NCBI RefSeq assembly: GCF_002295115.1 | Contig: NZ_NSFV01000007.1 | Coordinates: 62,001 to 126,000, forward strand | Source of the DNA: Mesorhizobium sp. WSM4311 | GTDB taxonomy: Bacteria > Pseudomonadota > Alphaproteobacteria > Rhizobiales > Rhizobiaceae | DNA: 64,000 bases | Direction: 5' to 3' | In this document: piece by piece, positions 43,166 through 51,091 of the stretch | Numbering within the stretch: the stretch's first letter is position 1 | Layout: every line of letters starts with the position of its first letter | Made by a program: the position numbers and the translations under genes | Notes under the pieces: model-generated | The model's input: only the letters and a program-made list of their open reading frames with translations | Databases searched by the model: none | Told to the model about the DNA's origin: nothing

Positions 43166-43332
43166 CCAGCAGAGCATCGGCGCGGACGGTCACTGCGCCT
43201 GGCCAGGCCAATCCTTTGCCGGACGCGCTTGTCTCGGCCGCCACATCGCGCTAGCCGTTGTCGGTCGCGTCGGGCTACGATCAGCCTCCCGCGCGTTCCA
43301 AACCTGTCAGCTGGATCATCCGGAGCCGCCTC

Positions 43333-43878
43333 ATGAAACCTTCGCTCGAAGACACGCTGCTGGCGGCGATCCGCACCATCCCGGATTATCCCAAGCCCGG
43401 CATCCTGTTTCGCGACATCACCACGCTGCTTGGCAATGCGCGCGCTTTCCGCCGCGCCATCGACGAACTGGTGCATCCCTATGCCGGCCAGAAGGTCGAC
43501 AAGATCGCCGGCATCGAGGCACGCGGCTTCATCCTGGGCGGGGCCGTCGCCCACCAGCTTTCGGCCGGCTTCGTGCCGATCCGCAAGAAGGGCAAGCTGC
43601 CTTTCGAGACGGTGCGCGTCGCCTACAGCCTGGAATACGGGCTGGACGAAATGGAAATGCACAAGGACGGCATTTCCCCAGGCGAAAAGGTGATCCTGGT
43701 CGACGACCTGATCGCCACCGGCGGCACGGCGGAAGCGGCGGTCAAGCTGCTGCGCCAGATCGGCGCCGATATTCTTGCCGCCTGCTTCGTCATCGACCTG
43801 CCCGATCTCGGCGGCCGCGCCAAGCTCGAGGCGCTTGGCGTGCCGGTAAGGACGCTGATCGGGTTGGAGGGACATTGA
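43333..43878 (+). CDS. apt: Adenine phosphoribosyltransferase
   Basis: Encodes 181 residues from ATG 43333 (MKPSLEDTLLAAIRTIPD), with CGGAG upstream. It converts adenine and PRPP to AMP in purine salvage. Diagnostic segments: YPKPGILFRDITTLL, IAGIEARGFILGGAVAHQL, RKKGKLPFETV and the PRPP-binding loop VILVDDLIATGGTAEAAV. Complete and of normal length. A nested palindromic repeat follows ten bases after the stop. Confidence 0.97.
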   Translation: MKPSLEDTLLAAIRTIPDYPKPGILFRDITTLLGNARAFRRAIDELVHPYAGQKVDKIAGIEARGFILGGAVAHQLSAGFVPIRKKGKLPFETVRVAYSLEYGLDEMEMHKDGISPGEKVILVDDLIATGGTAEAAVKLLRQIGADILAACFVIDLPDLGGRAKLEALGVPVRTLIGLEGH

Positions 43879-43887
43879 GAGGCGGTT

Positions 43888-44036
43888 CTTCCTTCTCCCC
43901 TTGTGGGAGAAGGTGTTGCCGAAGGCGACGGATGAGGGTGTTCCAGGGAACGCCAACGCCTCACTCCGCTGGAACACCCCTCAACCGTCTCGGCGCTGTG
44001 CGCCGATCCACCTTCTCCCACAAGGGGAGAAGGAAG
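43888..44036. repeat. 149-bp nested palindromic intergenic element
   Basis: The outer arms are perfect 28-bp inverted repeats (43888-43915 and 44009-44036), each starting or ending in CTTCCTTCTCCCCTTG or its complement. Each arm also folds on itself through CTTCTCCC...GGGAGAAG. The inner part has a further inverted pair, GAGGGTGTTCC (near 43934) and GGAACACCCCTC (near 43972). This is typical of RIME-like rhizobial intergenic mosaic elements. It separates apt from the convergent MaoC pair and could serve as a bidirectional terminator. Confidence 0.9.
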
Positions 44037-44047
44037 GGGCGTTGCGG

Positions 44048-44518
44048 CTACTCTACCTTCACCAGCACGGCGCTTTCAAACTCCAGCACCTTGTCGCCGG
44101 TCGAATCGAAAGCTTCCGCGCGCAGCGACAGCATTCGCCAGCCGGGGCGCGAGGCGATGGCGCGATGGGACAGCGCGGTGCGGCTGAAGGTGACGGTCTC
44201 GCCGGCATGGACCGGCTTCAGCCACTTGAGGTTCTTGAAGCCGGGCGAGGGGCCGAATTCCGGGGCCGGGCCGGGGCCCCTCCAACTGGCCCCCTCGGCA
44301 TCCATGCTCGCTTCGAGGTTGAGCTTCATCCAGGTGGCGGCGGTGTGCCAGCCGGAGGCGCAAAGCCCGCCGAGCACGCTCTTCATGGCGGCCTCCTCGT
44401 CGATATGGAAGATCTGCGGGTCATATTTGCGGGCGAACGCCTTGATCGCCTCGGGCTCGAATGTGTGCGAGCCCAGCGTCATCGTGGTGCCGATGCGGAA
44501 GAATTCATCCAGGGTCAT
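44048..44518 (-). CDS. MaoC-like dehydratase domain protein, second of tandem pair
   Basis: Encodes 156 residues with a hot-dog fold. The hydratase motif is ARKYDPQIFHIDEEAAMKS, matching the conserved D-x-x-P-x-H active site in variant form (DPQIFHID). It continues FGGLCASGWHTAATWMKL-like (here LGGLCASGWHTAATWMKL). Length and motifs are similar to the partner gene at 44515-44985, with which it overlaps by four bases, so the two probably form a heterodimeric enoyl-CoA hydratase-like enzyme or assemble into one. Substrate unknown; no other fatty-acid gene adjoins. Confidence 0.88.
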   Translation of the reverse strand: MTLDEFFRIGTTMTLGSHTFEPEAIKAFARKYDPQIFHIDEEAAMKSVLGGLCASGWHTAATWMKLNLEASMDAEGASWRGPGPAPEFGPSPGFKNLKWLKPVHAGETVTFSRTALSHRAIASRPGWRMLSLRAEAFDSTGDKVLEFESAVLVKVE

Positions 44519-44985
44519 GCCTGATACCCCGCGGCATCGCGCGTCAGGAACATGACGGAATTCTCAAGCTCGAAGACGCTTTCGCCGCGCTGGTTGACCA
44601 GTTCGCTGCGCATGGTGATGAAGCCGAGTTGCGGCTTCGATCGCGACAGGCGTTTGGCCAGGACAACCAAATTGCCTCTGAGCGTATCGCCGGCCAGGAC
44701 CGGCTTCTTCCATTTGACCTGGTCGACGCCGGGCGCGCCCTGGCAGGTGGAGTCCAAAAGGAAGGCATCGCACAGCATGCGCATGAACATGGCGCAGGTG
44801 TGCCAGCCCGAGGCCGAGAGGCCGCCGAGGATGCTGGCCTTGCCGGCTTCCTCGTCGAGATGCATCGGCTGGGCATCGAATTCACTGGCGAACTCGATGA
44901 TCTCGGCCGCGCTCACCTGTTTCGTGCCGAGGTCGAACGAGGCGCCCTCGACGAAATCCTCATAGGCCCATGTCTTTGCGCTCAT
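44515..44985 (-). CDS. MaoC-like dehydratase domain protein, first of tandem pair
   Basis: Encodes 156 residues from ATG 44985 (MSAKTWAYEDFVEGAS); a TTG 66 bases upstream is a weaker alternative. The hot-dog motif ASEFDAQPMHLDEEAGKAS carries the Asp/His pair of MaoC-type (R)-hydratases, followed by LGGLSASGWHTCAMFMRM. It is very similar in layout to the next gene, so a tandem duplication is likely. It overlaps the downstream gene by ATGA. Substrate is an acyl-CoA by family, not determined further. Confidence 0.88.
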   Translation of the reverse strand: MSAKTWAYEDFVEGASFDLGTKQVSAAEIIEFASEFDAQPMHLDEEAGKASILGGLSASGWHTCAMFMRMLCDAFLLDSTCQGAPGVDQVKWKKPVLAGDTLRGNLVVLAKRLSRSKPQLGFITMRSELVNQRGESVFELENSVMFLTRDAAGYQA

Positions 44986-45099
44986 GTCGGCAATCCGGTC
45001 AAATCCCAAGGATCGGGCAACCCGGATGCAGGCCGGCAGCGATTTGGTCAAGTCCTTTCTGGTGAGCCAGCCTGAGGCAGCCGGCGCCGGCGGCAGCGG

Positions 45100-46074
45100 T
45101 CAGAGCCAGCCGCGGCGGCGGAAATACCAGAAGGGCAGGATCGCCGACAGGATCATCATGCCGATGGCGAAGGGATAGCCAAACTCCCATTTCAGCTCGG
45201 GAATGACGTCGAAGTTCATGCCGTAGATCGAGGCGACCAGTGTCGGCGGCAGGAAGATGACGGCGGCGACCGAGAAGATCTTGATGATGGCGTTCTGCTC
45301 GATCGAGATCATGCCGAGCGTGGCGTCGAGCAGGAAGGAGATCTTCTGCGACAGGAAGGTGGCGTGGTCGGCGAGCGACAGCACATCGCGCGACAAGGTC
45401 TTGATGCGGGCGCGGACATCCTTGCTCATCTTGGTCTGGGTCGCGACATGGGCGAGGAAGCCGGCAAGGCGCTGCAGCGAGATCAGGCTGTCGCGCACGG
45501 ACGAAGCGATATCTTCCTTGCGGCCGATGGCTTTCAAGAGCTCCTGGAAGTCGCGGTTGCGCTTCGACACCTTGGTCGAGCGCGCTTGGAAAATGTCGCG
45601 TGAAATCGTCTCGATATCGCGGCCGGCGCGTTCGAGGATGTCGGCCAGACGGTCGACGATCGCTTCCAGGAGGCCGATCAGGATGGTGTCGCCGCTGGTG
45701 CAGCCGGTCGCCACCTTCTCGGCGCGCAGCGGGAAGGTCTTGAAGGCCTTGGGTTCATGATAGCGAATGGTGATCAGCCTGTTGCCGGCGAGCGCGAAGG
45801 TGACGGGCGACATCAGGGGATCGTCGACCTCGGTCTGGGCAGGCAAAGTGGCGGTCATGAAGTAGGCGCCATCCTCTATGTAGAGGCGGCTGGAAATCTC
45901 GATCTCCTCCATCTCCTCGCGGGTAGGGACGGCGACGCCGAGCCAGTTCTCGATGGTGGCCTCTTCTTCCTTGGTCGGACTGATCAGGTCGGCCCAGACG
46001 ACCCTGTCGCCATCGGCCAGCAGGTCGTCGACGACGCGCAGGCGATCATTGTCCACGACAAATGCCTTGATCAT
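45100..46074 (-). CDS. corA: CorA-family magnesium/divalent cation transporter
   Basis: Encodes 324 residues from ATG 46074 (MIKAFVVDNDRLRVVDDL), with GGGGAG nine bases upstream. A large cytosolic N-terminal domain (long helices such as LDATLGMISIEQNAIIKIF leading into the pore) is followed by two C-terminal membrane helices. Between them is the selectivity motif GMNF in SIYGMNFDVIPELKW. The C-terminus is the basic PFWYFRRRGWL. It forms pentameric channels for Mg2+ (or Co2+/Ni2+) in the inner membrane. Length fits CorA (about 316). Confidence 0.93.
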   Translation of the reverse strand: MIKAFVVDNDRLRVVDDLLADGDRVVWADLISPTKEEEATIENWLGVAVPTREEMEEIEISSRLYIEDGAYFMTATLPAQTEVDDPLMSPVTFALAGNRLITIRYHEPKAFKTFPLRAEKVATGCTSGDTILIGLLEAIVDRLADILERAGRDIETISRDIFQARSTKVSKRNRDFQELLKAIGRKEDIASSVRDSLISLQRLAGFLAHVATQTKMSKDVRARIKTLSRDVLSLADHATFLSQKISFLLDATLGMISIEQNAIIKIFSVAAVIFLPPTLVASIYGMNFDVIPELKWEFGYPFAIGMMILSAILPFWYFRRRGWL

Positions 46075-46225
46075 CGCCAGATCTCCCCTGCGAAGGTTCG
46101 TTCGGATTGCGCGTCGTGTCGGATTGCACGGCTCTTCGTCGCGTGCGCGACCGTGTGCCAGCCGCTTAGACCCGTGCCATGACAAAATCAAGACAAGCGT
46201 CGGGAGCCGGGCCGGGATCGACCGC

Positions 46226-46384
46226 TCAGAAGAACTCGTCGAGCAGCCGATACCAGGAAAGCTTCGCCGGCTCGGTTTCCGGCGGCCCGTACCGTTCGAG
46301 AAAAGGCTCTATCCAGCTCGAGCCGAGATTGTAGCGGATGCTCCGGCCGGCGAGCACCAGATCCTGGTGACGACCCGCCAGGCG
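46226..46384 (-). pseudogene. Aminoglycoside 3'-phosphotransferase, C-terminal remnant
   Basis: Immediately after the ychF stop and in the same frame, about 52 codons read RHQDLVLAGRSIRYNLGSSW, then IEPFLERYGPPETEPAKLSW, then YRLLDEFF and a stop at 46226. This is the C-terminal end of APH(3')-type kinases, in which the last residues YRLLDEFF are conserved. The catalytic HGD and DxG motifs are missing and no start is available, so it is a non-functional fragment. Confidence 0.8.
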
Positions 46385-47488
46385 TCAGGTATTGAACTTG
46401 AACAGCATGATGTCGCCGTCCTGGACGACATATTCCTTGCCTTCGTCTCGCGCCTTGCCGGCTTCCTTGGCCGCCACTTCGCCGCCCAGCGTGATGAAGT
46501 CGTTATAGGCGATGGTCTGGGCGCGAATGAAGCCGCGTTCGAAGTCGGTGTGGATGACGCCGGCGGCCTGCGGGGCCTTGTCGCCCTTGTGGATGGTCCA
46601 GGCGCGCGTCTCCTTCGGCCCGACGGTGAAATAGGTGATGAGATGCAAAAGCTCATAACCGGCGCGGATGACCTTGTTGAGGCCGGGCTCGTCGAGGCCG
46701 AGCGAGGACAGGAATTCCATCTCTTCCTCGTCGGAGAGCTGGGCGACTTCGGCCTCGATCGCGGCCGAGATCACCACCGTGCCGGCGCCCTGCGCGGCAG
46801 CCATCTTTTCCACGGCCCTGGTGTGCTCGTTGCCGGTCGCGGCATCGGCCTCCGCGACATTGCAGACATAGAGCACGGGGTGCGAGGTCAGCAGGTTCAG
46901 GCCCTGCAGGATGCGCAAATCTTCCGCCGAGATGCCCTTGAGCAATATGCGGGTCGGCTTGCCGGCCTGCAGCAGCTCGAGCGCTGCCTCCATCATCGGC
47001 AGCACGGTCGTTGCTTCCTTGTCCTTGCTGCCGGCGCGCTTACGGATCTGGACGATGCGGCGCTCGAGGCTGTCGAGGTCGGCGAGCATCAGCTCGGTCT
47101 CGACCGTCTCGGCGTCGGCGACAGGGTCGATGCGGCCCTCGACATGGGTGATGTCGTCATCCTCGAAGCAGCGCAGCACATGCACGATGGCGTCGACCTC
47201 GCGGATGTTGGCGAGGAACTGGTTGCCCAGCCCTTCGCCCTTCGAGGCGCCGCGCACCAGGCCGGCAATGTCGACGAAGGAGATGCGGGTCGGGATGATC
47301 TCCTTGGACTTGCCGATAGCCGCGATCTTCTGCAGGCGCGGGTCGGGCACCGCCACCTCGCCGGTGTTCGGTTCGATGGTGCAGAACGGATAGTTGGCGG
47401 CCTGCGCCGCCGCCGTTCTGGTCAGCGCGTTGAAGAGCGTCGACTTGCCGACGTTGGGCAAGCCAACGATGCCGCATTTGAAACCCAT
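46385..47488 (-). CDS. ychF: Ribosome-binding Obg-like ATPase YchF
   Basis: Encodes 367 residues, the normal length. Walker A is GLPNVGKSTLFNALTR, switch and G3 regions include DIAGLVRGASKGEGLGNQF, and the C-terminal TGS-type domain contains LITYFTVGPKETRAWTIHKG and FERGFIRAQTIAYNDFI. YchF hydrolyses ATP, binds ribosomes and responds to oxidative stress. It lies in the same direction as pth and rplY but about 95 bases downstream of pth. Directly after its stop lies an in-frame aminoglycoside phosphotransferase remnant. Confidence 0.97.
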   Translation of the reverse strand: MGFKCGIVGLPNVGKSTLFNALTRTAAAQAANYPFCTIEPNTGEVAVPDPRLQKIAAIGKSKEIIPTRISFVDIAGLVRGASKGEGLGNQFLANIREVDAIVHVLRCFEDDDITHVEGRIDPVADAETVETELMLADLDSLERRIVQIRKRAGSKDKEATTVLPMMEAALELLQAGKPTRILLKGISAEDLRILQGLNLLTSHPVLYVCNVAEADAATGNEHTRAVEKMAAAQGAGTVVISAAIEAEVAQLSDEEEMEFLSSLGLDEPGLNKVIRAGYELLHLITYFTVGPKETRAWTIHKGDKAPQAAGVIHTDFERGFIRAQTIAYNDFITLGGEVAAKEAGKARDEGKEYVVQDGDIMLFKFNT

Positions 47489-47583
47489 TTTGTCCAGTCC
47501 TATCGGAAAAGCGAAATTTGATGAGGGCTATGGGCGATAGGGGTGATCAACGTCAAGCCCCGTAAGGCCGCATGCCTACGCGC

Positions 47584-48306
47584 TCAGTCCTTGTTGCCGA
47601 AGAGTTTCTTCAGCATGGCAGCCATCGGGCCGGTCTCCGGCAGTTTGGCGGGTGCTTGTTGCGACCGCGCCTGGCGGATGTGGCTTTGTTGTTTGGGCTG
47701 CTGCTTCTGCACCGGCTTTTCCAGCTCGGCTATCGCCTTGCCCTGGATGGCGAGGGCGGCCTTGTTCATGAAGCCGGATTCGTCGCCCTTGACGATCATG
47801 GCGGCGTTGTCGGCGATCGCCTCGAGCAAGGGATCGAGCCATTCGCGGTCGGCCTTGGCGAAATCGCCGAGCACATGGTGCTGGACCATTTCCTTGACGC
47901 CGGGATGGCCGACGCCGATGCGCACGCGACGATAGGTGTTGCCGACATGGCCGTCGATCGAGCGGATGCCGTTGTGGCCGCCGGCGCCGCCGCCGGTCTT
48001 GATGCGCAGCTTGCCTTCGGCAAGGTCGATCTCGTCATAGAAGACAGTGAGCGCGGAAAGCTCGAGCTTGTAGAAGCGCAGCGCCTCGCCGACCGACTGG
48101 CCGGACAGGTTCATGAAGGTCTGCGGCTTGATCAGGATGATCTTTTCGCCGGCAATCGTGCCCTCGGCGATCAGGCCCTGGAATTTCTTCGACCAGGGCG
48201 AAAAGGAATGGCGGCGGGCAATTGCGTCCGCCGCCATGAAGCCGACATTGTGCCGGTTATCTGCGTATTTCGCGCCCGGATTGCCGAGGCCTGCAAAGAC
48301 AAGCAT
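47584..48306 (-). CDS. pth: Peptidyl-tRNA hydrolase
   Basis: Encodes 240 residues. It frees tRNA from dropped-off peptidyl-tRNA. The catalytic His is in LGNPGAKYADNRHNVGFMA, and the supporting segments KPQTFMNLSGQSVGEAL, GGGAGGHNGIRSIDGHVG and YRRVRIGVGHPG are intact. The C-terminus has an extra Lys/Gln/Pro-rich tail (about 50 residues, ending in LKKLFGNKD) beyond the usual about 190 residues, as in other rhizobia. Downstream of rplY by 23 bases, a conserved pairing. Confidence 0.97.
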   Translation of the reverse strand: MLVFAGLGNPGAKYADNRHNVGFMAADAIARRHSFSPWSKKFQGLIAEGTIAGEKIILIKPQTFMNLSGQSVGEALRFYKLELSALTVFYDEIDLAEGKLRIKTGGGAGGHNGIRSIDGHVGNTYRRVRIGVGHPGVKEMVQHHVLGDFAKADREWLDPLLEAIADNAAMIVKGDESGFMNKAALAIQGKAIAELEKPVQKQQPKQQSHIRQARSQQAPAKLPETGPMAAMLKKLFGNKD

Positions 48307-48329
48307 CGTCTGCTCCGGGCGGGAAAGAG

Positions 48330-48971
48330 TTACTTCTCTTCGGCGACAGGTGCCGCTTCAGGTGCAGCCACCTCGGCCGTCTCTTCGACCTCCGGCTTCA
48401 TCGCCGACGAACCGGCAATGGTCGCGATGGTGAAGTCGCGGTCGGAGATGACCGGCTTGACGCCGGCCGGCAGCTTCACCGCCGAGATGTGGATCGAGTC
48501 GCCGATGTTGGTGCCGGTGAGATCGATGGTGATGAATTCCGGGATGGCATTGGCCGGGCAGTGGAACTCGACTTCGTGACGCACGATGTTGAGCACGCCG
48601 CCGCGCTTGATGCCGGGAGACTTGTCCTCATTGATGAAGTGGACAGGCACGTCGACATTGACTTCGGTGTCCTTGCCGATGCGCAGGAAGTCGACATGGA
48701 CAGGGAAATCCTTGACCGGGTCGAGCTGGAAGTCCTTGGGCAGGACCTGGATCTTCTTGCCGTCGACATCGATCGTGGCGACCGTGGTCAGGAACCCGCC
48801 GCCGTGGATCTTGTAGTAGATGTCCTTGTAGGTGAGAGCGATCGCCAGGGGAGGCTGCTTGTCACCATAGATTACTGCAGGCACTTTACCGTTGCGGCGA
48901 ACTGCACGGGCGGACCCCTTACCGACCTGTTCGCGCGCTTCGGCCTTGAGCTCGTAAGTATCGTGGCTCAT
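48330..48971 (-). CDS. rplY: 50S ribosomal protein L25/general stress protein Ctc
   Basis: Encodes 213 residues of the long (Ctc/TL5) form. The N-terminal L25 domain reads ELKAEAREQVGKGSARAVRR and binds 5S rRNA. A C-terminal beta-domain follows (about residues 100-185), and an acidic Ala/Glu/Val tail (PEVEETAEVAAPEAAPVAEE) ends the protein. It is located in the central protuberance of the large subunit. It is the first gene of the rplY-pth unit. Confidence 0.96.
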   Translation of the reverse strand: MSHDTYELKAEAREQVGKGSARAVRRNGKVPAVIYGDKQPPLAIALTYKDIYYKIHGGGFLTTVATIDVDGKKIQVLPKDFQLDPVKDFPVHVDFLRIGKDTEVNVDVPVHFINEDKSPGIKRGGVLNIVRHEVEFHCPANAIPEFITIDLTGTNIGDSIHISAVKLPAGVKPVISDRDFTIATIAGSSAMKPEVEETAEVAAPEAAPVAEEK

Positions 48972-49288
48972 GGCTTTTCCTTTCGCGTGTTATGGAGCGT
49001 TTGCGGAGGGCAGATTGCCCAAGCCGAAAACGTCGAAAGCCGCCAGACCTCGATGTCCGAATGAGGGCGTCCGCTTTGAGACGGAGCTTTGTTCGGGATC
49101 ACAAGGGAAGGCAGCCTTCCGCCGCGTTGCCTCCAAGGGTGTCTACGCGGGTGGCGGCTCTATAGCGGAAGGTGGCGAGAGGCGCAAGCGGTCGGGCTGG
49201 AAGGCATGAAGGGCAGATCGAGGACCGATCTTCGTCTGACAGTCCGCCAGCATTTGCCGTGTCTGCGGTGGGCAACCAGCGATGGCAG
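48972..49288. other. Gene-free stretch upstream of rplY
   Basis: 317 bases between rplY and the tail of the glycan-type gene at 49289. It must contain the rplY promoter. I see no RNA gene, repeat or strong hairpin. Confidence 0.4.
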
Positions 49289-50203
49289 TCATCTTTGCCG
49301 CGGCATATGTTTAGACAACCAGCGGCGAAGCTTTTGGATCAAAGTGCGTTTGACTCGCGCTCGGGAGCTGATTTGCACGCGCCAGTCCGGAATATCAATC
49401 TCGGATTCCGAGCTCGCCGCACGGACCTTTTGCGCCAACCATGTCATGTCAACAAGCGCGCATCCATTGGCCAGCAACCGGTTGGTGAGCATCAGCTCAT
49501 TGAGAATAGCCCGCGCCTTGCTTTCGAAAAACGGCAGCGTTTCAGGTGTGAGATCGAACCTTGAATGCCAGATTACCTCTTCGCCGTCGCCGTCGCCGGT
49601 GAGCCAATGCAGCAAAAACTGCTGATATGCTTGCGAGATCGGTGCGTCTTCACGGAAGGGCTGTCGAGGGTTGCCGCTAAAAATCGGCGCGTCCCTGCCG
49701 ACGCTTACCAGGGATCCCAGGCTGCTGAGTTGCCGCGGGGTCATCAGGATGAACGAGCTGCGGAGCCAAGCCTGCGAACCGATTCCGAAAATCGAGAAAG
49801 CCTCACGGCGAGAATCAATGCAACCCAGCGCTCCCTGAAAACCAAGCAACGACCGCAACGAGCCACCATCGATCAATTTGAGATGGTCAGATGCGGATGC
49901 CGCGAAAGCCGAAGTGGCCAGGTGGACCAGATCATAGTGATGAAGTTTGGCGCCGGTATGGTTGATGCCGCGGTCCCACGCGGAGAATTCCCAATCTTCG
50001 TTCGACGCGCCGATCAGCTCGACGCCGCGGTCCAAATCAGAGCCATGACCGACCGGCAGCGAATTGTCGATCACGAGCATGCGATGCGCAACGTCCGGCA
50101 TCTGGCGAGCGAACATAGCTCGCAAGTCCTGCCACGCGGTCGGATACTTCTCGGTCCCGTGACGCACCAGAAGGGTCAGAACACGAAGCGGCTGGGCGTG
50201 CAT
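49289..50203 (-). CDS. Putative polysaccharide/glycan-related protein, unknown
   Basis: Encodes 304 residues from ATG 50203 (MHAQPLRVLTLLVRHGTEKY); a GTG at 50257 would add 18 hydrophobic residues that look like a weak signal peptide. The N-terminal phrase RVLTLLVRHGTEKYPTAWQD, the DNSLP segment, GASNEDWEFSAWDRGI and the later INHTGAKLHHYDLVHLATSA recall the rhamnan-synthesis or glycosyltransferase-like proteins of surface polysaccharide loci. I cannot assign a family. The C-terminus is basic (KRTLIQKLRRWLSKHMPRQR). Lower GC than its neighbours by eye, and alone, so it may be acquired. Confidence 0.55.
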   Translation of the reverse strand: MHAQPLRVLTLLVRHGTEKYPTAWQDLRAMFARQMPDVAHRMLVIDNSLPVGHGSDLDRGVELIGASNEDWEFSAWDRGINHTGAKLHHYDLVHLATSAFAASASDHLKLIDGGSLRSLLGFQGALGCIDSRREAFSIFGIGSQAWLRSSFILMTPRQLSSLGSLVSVGRDAPIFSGNPRQPFREDAPISQAYQQFLLHWLTGDGDGEEVIWHSRFDLTPETLPFFESKARAILNELMLTNRLLANGCALVDMTWLAQKVRAASSESEIDIPDWRVQISSRARVKRTLIQKLRRWLSKHMPRQR

Positions 50204-50332
50204 GGCGAATCCAGAAAAAGCGCAGAGAACGCAAGCAAGTCTTGGGAATTTCTCCACTGCCGGAGGTCATGACGAAGCCATTTATCCTGGGGCTGCTGAC
50301 ACCCATTCATCTCATCTTCGCCGCGGCATTCT

Positions 50333-50372
50333 CTACAGCAGAATCGAGAGCCCTATAGCAGAATCGAGAGCC
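50333..50372. repeat. Tandem 20-bp duplication
   Basis: CTACAGCAGAATCGAGAGCC (50333-50352) is followed directly by CTATAGCAGAATCGAGAGCC (50353-50372), which differ at one base. It lies in the intergenic region upstream of the glycan-type gene and downstream of the MarR regulator gene. No function evident; possibly a recent slippage. Confidence 0.75.
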
Positions 50373-50513
50373 TGTGGGTCAATTCCCCGTAACTCCTCAT
50401 GCTCGAAATTTCGTTTCGTGCCAGCCTGGGCACGAGAGGCGAACCAAGGAGCATTTCGATGCCGTGCGAGCGCAGTTCAAGCCGCGCCGAGGCACTCAAG
50501 CTTCAGCCGGTGG

Positions 50514-50942
50514 CTACCGAACGCCGCTCAACGCATCGCGCAGCGCCTGGATTTGCCGGTTCAGCGCATCGAGCTCCGCCAGCGTCATGCCCGAGCGCTC
50601 GATCAAGGTCTCGTTGAGGCAGGTGCATTGGACGAGCAGCGCGCGCCCGGCCGATGTCAGGTCGATCTGGACCTGGCGCTCGTCCGCCTGGCTGCGCTGG
50701 CGGGTGACCAACCCGGCCTGTTCCATGCGCTTTACCAGGGGGGTGACGGTGCTCGATTCCAAAGCAAGCCGATGAGCGACCCTGCCGACCGACATGCCGT
50801 CGGCCTCGCCCAGCGCGTTGAGCACGAGATATTGCGGATAGGTGATCCCCATCTCGTCCAGCATCGGCTTGTAAGTGCGGTTGATCGCCATCGAGGTGGC
50901 GTAGAGCGTGAAGCAGAGCTGATTGTCCAAAGGGAGTGGCAC
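50514..50942 (-). CDS. MarR-family regulator, OhrR type
   Basis: Encodes 142 residues from GTG 50942, with AAGGAA about eight bases upstream. The winged helix is at about residues 50-100 (SVGRVAHRLALESSTVTPLV and the wing SQADERQVQIDLT). The reactive Cys of the OhrR subgroup is in NQLCFTLYATS near residue 10, so peroxide sensing is likely. Such repressors block an adjacent peroxidase or hydrolase gene. The gene is divergent from the chloroperoxidase-like hydrolase at 51092, which is the obvious target, with a palindromic site between them. Confidence 0.9.
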   Translation of the reverse strand: MPLPLDNQLCFTLYATSMAINRTYKPMLDEMGITYPQYLVLNALGEADGMSVGRVAHRLALESSTVTPLVKRMEQAGLVTRQRSQADERQVQIDLTSAGRALLVQCTCLNETLIERSGMTLAELDALNRQIQALRDALSGVR

Positions 50943-50991
50943 GACGCGTTCCTTGTTTGCCGACGTAGGAATTCAATACCACGAAAAATGA

Positions 50992-51060
50992 TATCGCGAT
51001 ACATATTTCTATGGACAAGGCTTTAGGGTTGCGCTAGCGATATAAATGTCGCGATATTGT
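50992..51060. promoter_or_regulatory. Divergent operator region with TATCGCGATA-type sites
   Basis: A perfect palindrome TATCGCGATA is at 50992-51001, and a second related site GTCGCGATA is at 51048-51056 in the 149-base gap between the OhrR-type gene and the hydrolase. They are placed to cover the two divergent promoters. The regulator itself is the likely binder, by the usual arrangement of this family; untested. Confidence 0.6.
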
Positions 51061-51091
51061 TTATCGTGAAAAACAATTAAAGGAGATTGAG

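Noticed and set aside
41717..43177. 486-codon open frame opposite lldD
   Set aside because: Antisense shadow of a clearly conserved flavoenzyme gene; low-complexity translation.
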